Shown piece after piece: positions 34,681-48,000 of a stretch of 64,000 bases of DNA. The stretch comes from Hippopus hippopus (lineage: Eukaryota; Mollusca; Bivalvia; Cardiida; Cardiidae), in contig OX328112.1 in the NCBI GenBank assembly GCA_946811185.2, forward strand, positions 33,201,562-33,265,561, written 5' to 3'. The notes under the pieces were generated by a model, which was not told where the DNA came from, made no database searches, and saw only the letters and a list, made by a program, of their open reading frames with translations. Position numbers and translations under genes: made by a program. The first letter of the stretch is position 1, and every line of letters starts with the position of its first letter.

Positions 34681-35939
34681 GTAGCTGATTGGAAATGTAG
34701 AGAAGAAAGGTTGAATATTATGTCTGCCGAGTTTTGGTACTTCTGAATGACACTAAAGGCGTCAAATAAGCTTGTCATATTACTTTACGGACATACCTCG
34801 TATTTTGATAGCAGGTAAAAATTGGTAAATGTGGAGAAGAAAGGTTGAATATTATGTTTGCCGAAATAGACGAATAAACAAATTTCATCTACAAGTACAA
34901 AAATAAATTGTGCGAGATTTATACCTGCCTAGAGCATTTTTTTTTTTTTGTTAGCATATAGGAACTTATCGATCTTCGCCAAGGGTCCGGGACGCTGTCA
35001 ATCCTACTACCAATAGACGGCTAGAATATGTAAAACAGTTAAGTTAGATAAACATAAAACTTGACCTGAAGATAAATCATACCTTTGACTCTTCCGAAAT
35101 AAACATAATTGTGCTTCTTGTAAAAAGTACTTTTCCTTCAAGATTGAGATTCATTCCTTGTAGCGTTATGTCTTGTAAGTTCCTATTTTCTCTCACATGA
35201 GCATGTTCAGGCTTTCCCTATTCCATTAATTGTCAAATAATAGAAGTTTTGCTACAAGAGTTTACATCGTATCTTCAAGTCCATATTCCTGTCTAATCCG
35301 GTCCATTACGGTATTTCCTCACACTAGGAAAAACACCGATTCCTCAACAACTGCTCTACTTATATATGTATTACGGCTGACAAGGTAAACGGCTTTGTCT
35401 ATTTAAACCCCATACGTGGATACACACCATACGACCCTAATCAATTAAATGTTAATTTCGCCACGCCCCATCTGCATCCAATGGTGTGCACACACCGACA
35501 ACCCACGGTAAACACGGGTGTTGGTTTCGTAATGCTCTGCATGAGTATTTGGCGAAATTAAGTGGATAATTTTGTACTGTTTTAAGCGATCTCATTTAAA
35601 ATTCACCATGCAAACAAACACCGTTAAAAACTTTTGCTTTCAAAATATTTTCTTTGCTACTTTCACGGTATATGTAGACATCGACCCCTTCTTTCCATTT
35701 CTATTTTACATCAAGGATGGATAACTCGTAAGGTGTAAGGTGGTTTTGAAGGGTAGGTCGTTTCAAGCCAATCAGTAGCGGCAGTTGCAGTTCCAGCAAA
35801 TCAGAGAAGCGAATGGCGTGCATTTATACACGATGTGCAGAGTGGTTGCAGCTTTCGTGCAAAAGTCTGTTGTTACTAAGGCTATGCGCTTGCAGACGTT
35901 TCATAATAGTTTGCTTTGCAGCACCAAAAAATCCGATCT
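34681..35939. other. No gene seen
   Basis: Contains an approximate direct duplication (ATGTAGAGAAGAAAGGTTGA-ATATTATGT near 34695 and 34825); otherwise unassigned. Confidence 0.5.
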
Positions 35940-36345
35940 GCTCTCTTACCGACTGACACCAAGATTTTCTTTCCCACCCTTTAGGTCTTCTTTAACAGCA
36001 TCTATCTGTCATTGTTTCCCTTTTTTGATAGAATGTTATTATTGTTATTCACAACACGTTCTTAATGTCTTCCATTTTATTTATTGTCGTTTAAGAAAAT
36101 CTTCTCTATAGCTGGAATAAAACTGTCTTCAATCATATTCTGTTAAGATATTTCTATTTAGGATATTCTCCTTTTTTTTTCTTCTGAAGACTGAATACTA
36201 TGTATGGTTAATAAGGGGATGGCCGAATCTAAGTTGTGGGAACTTGTGGCCAATCTCATTTGTCTTATTTGTTTTTTATGTAAAAAATGTATTTTATGTA
36301 GGAATTTGTAAAACAATGGCAATAAAATATGTTTAAACTAATGCG
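35940..36345 (+). mobile_element. Probable 5'-truncated LINE tail
   Basis: The translation near 36070-36110 (VFHFIYCRLRKSSL) resembles the last residues of the 13.6-kb LINE protein (VHHFILASKRFSS). The downstream tail GGCAATAAAATATGTTTAAA resembles its 3' end. The 108-codon ORF at 35785-36111 overlaps this segment and is not considered a gene. Confidence 0.4.
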
Positions 36346-37510
36346 CTTGCAGGGCCCATGAAGCTAGTGATTACATCCATATTTAATGGATTGTTTCAAT
36401 TTGAACATGTTTATACTTTTGGCACTATTCATTTTCTCCTACTCTTGAATAATAACCATCAATGCTACTTTAATTGCCCGTGAAAAATTGACCGTCATGT
36501 CACGGACATTAACTGATATTTAACCGATTCATACGAGCTGTTTCAGCTCGAATTTGTGCACTAATTGGTTATGATACTAGGTTTTATTTTTTTTTATCGC
36601 TTAGGACTGTTTTCCCAAACTTTTATGGTAAGGACAAATTTCAAACGTTTTATTCATTTCATCCCTTCACAATGAGTTTGGGGATTATTGTACTATATAG
36701 CGGCTAATCGTTTGGATGTTGGGAGATCTTAAAGCTTTTCAAACGGATGTTGTAATGTCGTTGAAGGTCACGGCGGCGTAAATTTTGTTTCCTTTGAGAA
36801 GATGGGGCCTGCTCCAGCCTCGATCTCGCTCTCATCCTTCATTATCGAAACACTGACGTCAAGCGAAGGGCAGTTACCTATATCTAGATTATCGGAAAAA
36901 TTAGCAATCACGGGGACCCCCTCCAATGTCCCTAGGCCGTCTTTTATGATAAAGTAACGTCCAGGAAATAGGAAAAAGTGATCGGACTGGAACACAGGCT
37001 ACACTACTAGATTAGACCAACATTAATTCTAGTTTCTATGCATTGTTCTGCCAATGACTTAACTTTGATCATCCGTATTTGAATAGATCGTCTGATCTAT
37101 ATAACACATCACACTGTTAAATGCATGAATGAGTAAATCTGTAATTCACACACAAGATTGTTTATATTTGGAAGCTATAAATATTAGGTCTTTGATGCTG
37201 ATAAACAAATGGAGAGCATTTAAGAAACTGAAAAGAAAAGCTCTTGAATAATTTGTCAATGACAATATCTTCCTTTTTGTCCTTGAGTGCGAAGCCACTA
37301 AATTATACTTAGCCTTCTATCGGCGAAAGTAAATAGTGAAGAGTGACAAGGGAGATAATCGATGAAACATTTCACAGGCCAAAAATAAACCCCCCTATTT
37401 TACTTACCCTTTGCTATATACAATCCCGTGTTTTATCGACCCAGAGGGAAGCTTTTAAAAAATGTCGCTAGGTAACATATTTTCTACCATATCAGAGAAC
37501 GTTAGCTCAT
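36346..37510. other. No gene recognised
   Basis: Intergenic AT-rich DNA. The 75-codon minus-strand frame at 36768-36995 (ISKETKFTPP end) matches nothing I recognise and lacks splice or context support. Confidence 0.5.
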
Positions 37511-37710
37511 TAACTCTTAAGCTGCTAAACGCATCTCACTGACCTTTTGCGGACAGTGTAGATCAAGATCAGACTGCACAGAAAGTGCAGTCTGATCTTG
37601 GATCTACACTTTCCAAGAAGGCGATATTATTCCCAAAAACATATTTTTGAAATAGCAATATTAGGGTTTTAACTTCCGAACTGAAAATTTCATGGTTAAT
37701 ACTTATTTCA
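37511..37710 (+). mobile_element. Family B copy
   Basis: TTAACTCTTAAGCTGCTAAA start; palindrome 37547-37616 is nearly perfect; right half carries GAACTGAAAATTTCATGGTT. Confidence 0.8.
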
Positions 37711-37857
37711 AACTGTCATTATGCAAATACTGAGAATCAATATATTATGAAGAGTAAAACTATTGTCGTTTGGATAGGGGTTAATCCATAGCCTTTGGAA
37801 ACAAATTTTAGAGCAGAGCGTCCTGTTAGATCTGGGTAATCGAAATAAACGAAAACT

Positions 37858-38084
37858 TTACCCTTTACCACAGAACAAATTTTTAGACTGGTCCAAATTG
37901 AGAGCATTTGCAGACGACTATTTCAGTGTGGCTCAAATGGGGCAATTTTTCTTTGGCAGGGTAGAAAATATTGTTGAAAAAGGAGAAAATGCTGGTTACC
38001 AGCATTTTCTACTTTTCCCACAATGTCTTCAAAAGGCGTCTTCCCTAAGGTCGTTAAAGTCGGCATTGTGGGGTAAAGGGTTAA
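37858..38084 (+). mobile_element. Family A copy
   Basis: TTACCCTTTACCACAGAACA start, GGGTAAAGGGTTAA end; arms differ at one site (GGAGAAA versus TTTCTAC). Confidence 0.87.
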
Positions 38085-38156
38085 ATCAGAGAAGATTTTC
38101 AAATCTTACGACGAAATTCTAAACTTGACGTACAACACTCTGCCGCATATTATTTC

Positions 38157-38255
38157 GAGAGTGTAGATCAAAATTAGCATGTGCATGTAGATCTACATGT
38201 ATAGGTTCAGTCTGATCTTCAAAGATCTATGTGCACAATCCGCTGACGGTCAAGG
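38157..38255. repeat. Family B remnant
   Basis: GAGTGTAGATCAAAATTAGC and CAGTCTGATCTTCAAAGATC. Confidence 0.45.
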
Positions 38256-38877
38256 GTTCCTAAAATCGTTCATGAACAAAACAGACTAGTCTGTTAGTAT
38301 TTTTGGAAAGTCTGATAAAAAAAAAAAACTGCAGGAGAAGAATATAAATGAAACGCAAATGGGATCTAGATTTAGAGAATGTGGGCTTGTACACGAGACT
38401 GAATACATGGGACATGGTTCCTAAGAGGCGTGTCTGCATGTATACACATGTATGTACAACCCTTCCCATTACATAGGCTGCTACATGCATCACGTCTCGC
38501 CCCTTGGCGTACTGTAATAATATTTGGGCGTGACTCTTAACCTTCTTTATCCCCACCACCGAACGATATCAGCCCTATTTTCGCCGAGTAAACACATCCC
38601 ACACAGCTAAGGTAGCACACGCCTGTCAATCAATGAGAACAACGCCGTAGGGCCAAATTACATTACAGCAGGTGTTTTATTTTTAGGATAAAAAAGTAGT
38701 GCAATCTATTTCTGACAAATTTTTACTAAACCTAGGCAGGACATAGGTAAAAATTTATATAAACAGGCGTGACAAAATATTATGGAAACAAAATGGACCC
38801 TAAATGTCTTAAAATCGAGTTCTTGTTGGTTTATAATAAGCGCAGTGATATCATCGATCTTCGGAGTGGGGAGGGAG

Positions 38878-38885
38878 TGACGTCA
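38878..38885 (+). promoter_or_regulatory. CRE palindrome TGACGTCA upstream of the Sp-like gene
   Basis: A perfect TGACGTCA lies 137 nt upstream of the proposed start codon, directly after a GC-box-like purine stretch GAGTGGGGAGGGAG. The region 38820-39021 is otherwise AT-rich with no recognised repeat. Placement suits a proximal promoter, but no TATA box or initiator was identified, so promoter function is inference. Confidence 0.35.
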
Positions 38886-39021
38886 ATAGAGGCGAGGTCA
38901 AGAGTAAAAACTAAGAAATGCTACTACGCCATTTAAATATTTTAGAGTTTGAAACTTAATATTGGTTTAATCTTCCACATAAATATTTCCAAGGGTATAA
39001 ACTGGCTGTACCCTATCGAAT

Positions 39022-39045
39022 ATGCCATCAGAATCTTCTAGTCAG
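39022..39045 (+). CDS. Sp1/Sp4-like: Sp-like gene, coding exon 1 (MPSESSSQ)
   Basis: Eight codons from an ATG to a GTAGGT donor at 39046, phase 0. Vertebrate Sp3/Sp4 genes also have a first coding part ending in Gln directly before the exon carrying the Sp box, which fits. The start context (ATCGAATATGC) is weak by Kozak rules. A different upstream first exon cannot be excluded without transcript data. Confidence 0.65.
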
Positions 39046-42000
39046 GTAGGTTTTAATTGAAATATTCGCGTGAAAATGTGAATGGTTTGAATCACGAAGG
39101 TGGTTATTTTTAGACCAAAACCACCACCCTTTGTCGATAACCCCGCCCTTTCGTGTTCGGTTAACAAATTTTCATGTTGAACCGTTATATTTACTGTTCG
39201 TATTGTATTTCAGGAAGTTCAACAGAGTCCGCTAGCATTGTTAGCACAGACGTGCAGCAAAATTGGGAATGAAGACGGGTCGGGTGGACAAAACGCTCAA
39301 GGCGTGCGACTTATTAGTGCGGCACAGGGTGGGGAAAATGTTGGACAGGGATGGGTTCAGATCCCGGCTGGGGCGGTCATAGACCCTACGAAACAGATCC
39401 AGGGGCTTTCCCTTGCGAATGGACAGGTATTTTCCTTTTTGATATTCTTTGTGATATTTTTAAAAGCATGTATTTTCGGTGGTTTGCATTGATTCAATAC
39501 GCAGTGAGACTTGTGTGGGCGTATAATCGAGTGAAATAAAAGGTCATCCCATTACCTGCTCGAGAGACTGGTTACCAAACCCACTGTTACACACCTACCA
39601 CCCCTGATGTCAAAACAGGGATTTCAAAAAAAAAAAATGAAAATCATTTTTGCTGAAAACGATGGAAATACGTTATTGGAAAAGAGCAATTGCCCTAAAA
39701 AGCAGATCTAATTTTATCTTTTCCTGTATTGTTTTCAAAGGTGTTCTACCACAGGGGAATGAAAAGTGGTTTCTGTGCAATGTTCAGTTACTTAGTGTAT
39801 TGAAATGACACAATTTGGAATTTACCTCATCGTCTCCTTCAAACAGCAATTTGTGTCAGGAAAAATTGAAGCACAAGGAGTCACAGAATGCATATTTTCC
39901 CAGTACCACATTGTTTACAGATGCACTCCTGTTTAGTCATAACCTCTACACAAGAAATGTTTGTAGAATGTTGGTGATGAAATAAGTTTATAACACACAG
40001 AAACATTGCAAGGCGGAAGCCTGGCCTACAACTGTCAAAGCATGAAATAGACAAAATGTGCTTTCTCAGGAAAAGAGACCAAATCATCCTAATTTTAAAA
40101 AAGCTTTTGCCAGAAAATAAAAAACTGAATAGTGGACAAAGTAGATCAAAGATCAGACTGCCTGTTCTATGCAGTCTGATCTTGATCTGTATTGTCTGCC
40201 AAATGCAGTCTGATTTTGATGACTGTAAAGCGCAAACATCTGTTTTGCTAGAAGAAAAGCAACAGAAGAGAGAAAGAAAAAAAGAGAGAACTAAATTTGA
40301 GTAGATTTGGCTTCATGCTTACTACATTCCTGGCTACACCCCTGACACACGTATACATACGGAATATTATACTGTAGTGACTTTCCTGGTGCATGTATTT
40401 GATTCGAGCCGTGTGAGAAAATTTGATATCGCACGAGACCAAAGGTCGAGAGAGATGTCAAAATTTTCTTGCGCGGCAAGAAGCAAATACAAGCACCAGG
40501 AAAGTTACTACAGCATAATATTTCTTTTATTATATACCTACACCTTTCAACTAAAAAAATATTGCAATTATTGACATTTTATTTGAAAACGGTAAGCAAA
40601 ATAAAACAAATAATGATGTAGTAACCAGTACTTTCTTTTTATGAATGGGAGATGAATAATACAATGTAAAATTTTGACCAATCAAATTGCAAATGAATAC
40701 ATACCTATACCACTCGTGAGTTACGTCATCATGACGTCATCATACCACCAAATTCATATTCTGAACTGTAATTCACAGTGTGTAGATACAGATTTTTTTT
40801 TTGTCCTGTGTGATATTTTATCCGCGTGGGACGCATGTTTTTTCTCCGGAAAACTTTCAGGTACATGTATATAATGAAAATAGATATGAAACAAAAAAGG
40901 AGAAAATTTCTGACTCGTAACTTTGCCTCTCACCATTATGTTTTGAAAGCCTGTATGCTTAACAGTGTCAAATGGACTTGATCCAAAGTTGTGCCCAGTT
41001 GAGAAAAAAAGCAGTACATGTTTGGCACTTTATACTGATACTGGCCAGAATGTCTCAACAGAGCAGGCTGTGCACAACATCATAGATCAGACAGCATATT
41101 TTATACAGCCTGATCTTGTTCTATGCTGATTAAAACATTAATCAAAGTTGTGAACAGTGCTTTAACCCTTTACAACATAATTTTGAGTTTTAAAGACCTG
41201 GAGGTAGAACACTTTTAAAAATATTAGAAAAAGAGAAACTGCTGGTTACCAGCATTTGCTACACTGTTTTCTATCCTCCAAAAGATACGTTTCATAGTTT
41301 GAACCTCATTTTATTTGTCATCTGCAAATGCCTTAGATTTGGACAAGTCTGAAATTTGGATATTTGGTAATAATGAGTTAACCCAATTACCACACAGCAA
41401 AATTTTAGACCTATCCAAATTGAAAGCATTTACAGACGACAATTTCAAAGTGGCTCAAATGGTGCAATTTTGCTTTGATTGGGTAGAAAACTTTGTGGGA
41501 AAAGGAGAAAATGCTGGTTACCAGCATTTTCTCCTTTTCCCACAATGTTTTCAAAAGGCTTCTTCCTCAGGGGTATCAAAAGTCGTCATTGTTTGGTAAA
41601 GGGTGAACAATTTAATAGCTGGGAAGTTTATGCACAACCATAGAGATCTTCATTCTCCAAAATGAATTTTTAACTCTTTACCACACAATCTGGAGTTTTA
41701 ATGGCCCTCACAGACAGGGCTTTTGAAAACATTGCAGGTAAAGGAGAAAATGTTGGTAACCAGCATTTTCTCCTTTTCCAACTATGTTTTCTACTCTTTT
41801 AGAGATTAAGTCAATCATTTAAGCAACACTTAATTTGTTGTCTGCAACTGCTCTCAATTTGGAAAAGTCCAAAATGTTGTCATGTTGTAAAGACTTAATC
41901 TTGGTTCATTTTTTTCCTTTAAGATTCTGCAGCAGACCCAGGGTATACAGTTGGTTGCCCAGCCAGGACCCAATGGCACAGTGACTTACAATGCTGTCCC

Positions 42001-45000
42001 TCAGTTTCAAGCTGTCTCTGTGGATGGTAGTCAAGGGGATACCAATGCCATTCAAGGGCAATCCATTATTAACAACCAGCAGAATCAGAACATGCAAAAC
42101 CTTCAGGGAATTCCAATTATGACAGCTAATGGACAGATAATAAGGTCACAGATCCCATCTATAGGAGGTATAATGCCTGCAAATGTAGCCTTTGCTGGTG
42201 GAAACATGGTCAATCTAGGTGGTAATGTTTTAAATCTTGGAGGAATTCAGTCTGTTAGTGCAATAAGGCCAGGTGGAATAATTCAGCCTCTTCAATTGCA
42301 GCCAAATATAGCTCAACAAATCCAACAGTTGCCAAGCTTTGTGCAAATCCCTGTTTCAAACAACGGGCAGACAACTCTGATGCCAGTTCAAATGGCACAG
42401 ATACAAGGAAATCAGGACACAAATTCTGGAACCACCCCAATTGCATCTGTCAGTAACCAAACCATAGTTGCAGGGTCAGGAGGTCCCCAAATCATGGAGG
42501 TCATCTCACAGCAAACACCGAAGTCTCAAGGTCAACAATGGAAATCACCGAGTAATATAAACAATACAAGTACAGTGTCAACTTCAACTAGTTCAACCAC
42601 GTCTCCCACAGTTTTGTCTATGTCTCAATTACAGAATGCTTCTTTACCAGGACAGACTATAGCGGCAGCAGCAGCTGCAGCAAACATAATACCACAAGTT
42701 CAGCTGATTCCTGTAGGAGGTGGGAATTACATGCAAGCCGTATATGCAGGCTCCGCCTCCAATATGTCAGGTGGACAGAATACATTAAGCATAGCTTCCG
42801 TCCAGAGCTCTGGTACTCTAACTACCACAACTACAAACACCACTTCCACAATTTCTACACCACAGCAGAGCACAGTGGCAACAGTTGTCAATCCACAGAT
42901 ACTACAAAATTTTAATGGGCAGAACTTTGCAAACATTCAAATTGCTGGACAGAATCAAATAGTGGCTCCTTCGAACCAAGTCCTATCTGGTATGAACCTT
43001 ACAAACATGAAAAATGTGCAATTTCCTGTTCAGATACAGAATTTGCAAGGCCTTCAAGCCGTGCAAAATATCCCAGGACTTCAGAACTTGCAAGGTTTAC
43101 AAGCATTAAGCCCACAACAGATAAATGGACAAGTACAGCAGGTGTTTGGTAGTCCAGTACCCATATCTGGTATACAAGGTATCAGTGTGATTAATGCTGG
43201 AAATATCAGCACCATAGGTGGTCAGCCTGCCCAAGTAGCTACAGTCAATTTGAACAATCCACAGAGTATCCAGCAGTTACAACAATTACAGAGTGTTGGG
43301 AATACAACAGCACAGATCCTCACAGGTTTGTTTGCTTTTTGTTCCACACAGCTTCAAGCAGTACTTAAATCCTTACCAAATGACAATATTTTAGACTGGT
43401 CCAATTTGATAGCATTTGCAGACAACAAATCAAATGTGAATCAAAAATTGTAATTTGTTTTGGGCAAGATAGAAAACATTGTGGGAAAAGAAGAAAATGC
43501 TGGTTAACAGCATTTTCTTCTTTTCCCATAATGTTTTCAAATACTTTTTCTCTCAGGGTCGTTAAAAGTCGGGATTGTGTGGTAAAGGATTAAAGATCTT
43601 TCATAACACAAAAATTTGGACTGGACAAATTGAAAGCTTTCGTTGATACCCAAATTAAATGCAGCTCAGTATTGACGACTTCTGTCTGTATTGGGTAGAA
43701 AACATGGTTGGAAAAGCAGAAAAGGCTGGTCACCACAATCTTTTCAAAAGCTTCCTTTCTTTGGATCGTTAAGACTCATGATTGGGTCGAAAAAGGATCA
43801 AGTCATACGTCACAGTGTCGGCACAATGAACTCTTTGCCATGTGAAAACACGTTAAAGACTATTCGTTTGAAAGGACTTGAAGATGACCAAAATAAATGT
43901 GGCTTAGCACTTTACGAAACAACAAAATTTCTAGCATAGTCCAAATTGAAAGCATTTGCAGATGACATATTAAATATTACTCAAAACATAAAATTGGTCT
44001 TTCAAAGGGTAGAAAACATTGTGGGAAAAGAAGAAAATGCTTCTTACCAGCATTTTCTTCTTTTCCCACAATGTTTTCAAAAGACCCCTTTTTCAGGGTC
44101 ATTAAAAGTCTGGATTGTGTGGTAAAGAGTTAAAGATTGGAAATGGTTTTTGAAGGGTAGAAAACATTCTTTCTCGGGGTTGTTAAAATTTGGGATTGCT
44201 TGGTAAAGGGTTAACACAGTGTTTTTTAATCGTGACTTTATGCTCTTGAAAATGACAGGTTTTGAAAATATTCTGAAAACGTGGAGTGATTGCTTGCCAT
44301 CTTTCATACAGAAGACATAGAATACAGGGTTCTCCCTAGGTCCAGAATCCCAAGAGTCATTGACTCTTGGGCCCAAATTTTCAAGAGTCAAAATGGAATT
44401 TCCAAGAGTCTAATAGAAATGTCCAAGGGTCAAAATTATCACAGAGAGATAAGGGTGAAATAATCAAAACTTTCCATTTATGTTCTTTGTTTATGGATAG
44501 TAATAAGATAAGAAAATACCCTATCTTATGTAGAGACTTGTTGGAATGAAGTGGACAGAAGAATTTTAAATTGCAGCCCAAGCATGCAATTCATCTTGAT
44601 GAATAAATGGACACAAACAACTTTTGAACTGTTTACCAAACAACAAAAACTTTTGACTAGATCATAATTATTTTAGACATTTGCAGACGACAATTCAAAT
44701 GTGGCTGGAACGACTTGATTTGTCTTTCTTACCCCAGAACATTGTGGAAAAGGGAGAAAATAAAGGTCACATCCATTAAAGTGTTATTTCTTAAGATTTA
44801 AGTCTTCCTTTCTTGTCCAATTACTTTTTCTTTCACACTTGTTCGGTCCCCCCCCCCCATAGGTTGTTGTTTATTTTCATCTTAAAAAGTTTTTCCGAAT
44901 TTTTAAACAGAGATTTTAGCTTTCACTTATTGTTTCATAAAGAAATATGTATAAATTCACTGTTTAAATTTGTCACCAAAGATAAAAAGATAGTTTGAAG

Positions 45001-48000
45001 TGCCTCTGATCGGATGATGTCAAAATGATTTCTGTTGTGTCATGCGTTTTCACGTTTTTTTCCAGCGATCTTTTTTTCAAATCAGTTAATATTTTTACAA
45101 GTATTACTGCATGATTTGACATATATTTGTTAATTAGGGTAGCAGTTAACTTGAAAGCCTGTCATTTTACACTAGATAATTGGACTAACACCTTTATCAT
45201 GTTTTCAAAAGTGACTCGCCACTCGCCAGCTTGATTACGTGTGATAAACAGAGCTACGTGCATCTGTACACAGTTGACACTGATCGTGTTTATTATAGGC
45301 TACATTCCTGCCGGATGCATGCGACATAATTTATATGACCCTTTGGCTGGTAATCTCATGCATCAGATTGACGCTTAGGCAGATATTTTTGAGCGTCAAA
45401 AACGGGTCATTTCGGATTTCCGTGCGTCAAAACCCGGAGTCCCGCGTCAAAGGAGAACCCTGGAATATGATGGTTTGCTTTGGTGTAAAATCAAAATATA
45501 CTTTCTCTAAGTGAGCACCAAAATAAATGTTCCCATGATTGGTGGAAAAGCTATTTGTGAAAATATTGAATTTTGGTGTCCATGAATGAAATTTTCTGGT
45601 AAACCAACATTTTCCCCTTTTCCAACAATGTTTACAATTTAACAGAGCTCCAGATAGAGGGAGTGATTTTGATTTCAAAATTAAAAATATTAATTATTCT
45701 CTTATAGACCCTTTGCTGTGGGTACTCATTAGAATCGTCTCATCGAGACGATTCTAATGAGTACCCACAACATGGGGTTCAAAGAGAAATAATGGATTTA
45801 GAATACCATCACTCCCTCTTACTTTAAGGTCAGTAAAACAAGAGATAATTCGATAAAGGATCAACTACATTATTTTCCAATAAAGCTGATGGCCAGCAGA
45901 TCCCAATTAAGCAAGATCCCAATGATCCCAACAAATGGCAAGTTGTGTCCACACCCCAGACTGTGACCCCATTACAGATCCCTTCAGTTCCGGCCCTTGC
46001 ATCACCCACCCCAGTCACTCCAGAAACACCGACGTCAGGAAAGAGGGTGCGGAGAGTGGCTTGTACATGTCCAAACTGTCGTGATAGTGAAGGAAACAAG
46101 TAAGTTTTTGAAATGGCAAATTTTATTGGTCACTGGTATCAGATCATGTTTAAATAGGGTAGTATTTAAACACCAGGTGGAGACGTCTTTCCAGTACTTA
46201 TATATAGCCAGAGGTGTCCAGAAACAAAAGTAGATTGTTGTTAATGGTAATTCTCATGATTTAACAGCAGTCGGTGTAGATGTTAATTACCAAAATAGCT
46301 GATGCTGGACACTTCAGAAAGAAGGTACACAGAACTTTAAACTCCCCTCTTTGAGGAATAAATCACACAAAAACACTTATGGTATTTTCCTTCAGTTCAA
46401 AACTTTCTCCTGTTTGTCAAATGTAACAGTTATTAGTAGTTCTAAGAAGGTGCTGTATTGGAACAGATGAATTGTTTCTCATTTAGAAGTTTTTCTCTTC
46501 CAAGTAAGATCTTAGAATACTTTTATACCATGCATTGTCATGAAAATAATATGTGATATTTTCTGAGACCATCCTCCAGTTGAAAATAATTTAGAGATCC
46601 TGGAAGATGTTTTTTTTGTACTCTTAACTCTGTACCACTTGATGCCAAGATTTAATGACCCTGAGGAAGAATGACTTTTGAAAATATTGTTGAAAAAGGA
46701 GAACCAGCATTTTCTCCTTCTTCCACAATGTTTCTATACAATCATAAACAACAATCATATTTTGAGCTACATTTGTCTGAAAATACTTTCCATTTAGTTT
46801 AAACATATTTATTTGATATCGACTGAGAAACAAGTTCTAACAACTTATACTAATCTCTCTTGATTCTGCTTCCTTGGAACTACACCAGTACTTGCACCGA
46901 TTTCATTGGCCAATGAACAATCCCAAAGTTGATACCTGCTCGTGGGAATCGAACTCAGGATCTTACAGTTACAAGGCTGATGCTGTACCTCACAACCACG
47001 GACACCACTCTTTCCATTTGGCAGAGTCCAAATTTTGTTGTCTGGTAGAGTGTTGATAACTATAGTACTAACATAGAGTTGACTGTATTTCGTACAGGAA
47101 CAGCCCTGATAATAAGAAGAAAGTTCATATCTGTCACATAGAAAACTGTGGTAAAGTTTATGGGAAAACGTCACATCTCAGAGCACATTTACGGTAAGTG
47201 TTTCATTCCTGTTCATGTTGTTATACACCTACAACAAAGCCAGGGGGGATTAACTGGTGGCAGGTTGTCTGTCTGGCTTGTCCTTCAACATGATTTAGTG
47301 TCCTTTTCTCTGATGGCGGTGTTCAACAAATCTCGCTGAGATTTTATGGATGCCTTCTTTTAATGGAAGCTTATGTACCTGCATTTTTTATCATGATTGA
47401 TGGGCTGATAGGAGTTGTGGCGCTTTGAGTTAGTTTTCTGATCCTTTTAAAACTGATAAGGCATCTCGTGGGAGGCATTTGTAGGCCAGCAACAGTTCTA
47501 GTTAGTTTTACATAAATATGAGCCATGCTCTGTGAAAAAGGGGTTTAATGCATATGCAAAAATTATCAATTCAGATCAGCCTGTGCATTCAGCACAGGCT
47601 GACCTAAGTCAAAAATGTTTGCTTTTGGTAAGTTTTCTACATGTGTAAGGACCAGTCTACCTCATAACTGAATTGTAAGACAGAATGGATTGTATAAATC
47701 CATGGTTATGTAATGACTTGCTGTGTAGAATGGTATAATGGAGGTGCATTAAACCTCCTTTTGCCAAAACATGGCTCCTGTTTTTTCCCTATATCCTAAT
47801 GATACAAGTGCTGGTTGAATATTTTGATTAGTACTGAAGTTTTATGTGTAAAACTTTCTTCATAACCCATTAAGATAAAGCAGTTTATCAACCAAGTCTT
47901 TATGAACCAACAACTGGATGAATGAAGACAATTGTTATGTTCTTAAAGTTTGCATAGCTATCTGTGGAGTTAGCTTTCATGAAACATGTTAGATGAGGTT

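Noticed and set aside
35785..36111. 108-codon plus-strand frame
   Set aside because: Overlaps a probable LINE tail and lacks any domain.
36768..36995. 75-codon minus-strand frame
   Set aside because: No recognisable family, no flanking splice sites or conserved neighbours; length is expected by chance.
43326..43453. Extension of Sp exon 3 into [20 protein letters not shown]
   Set aside because: Reads past a GT donor into a family A element; using the donor at 43326 keeps the phase into the Btd-box exon.
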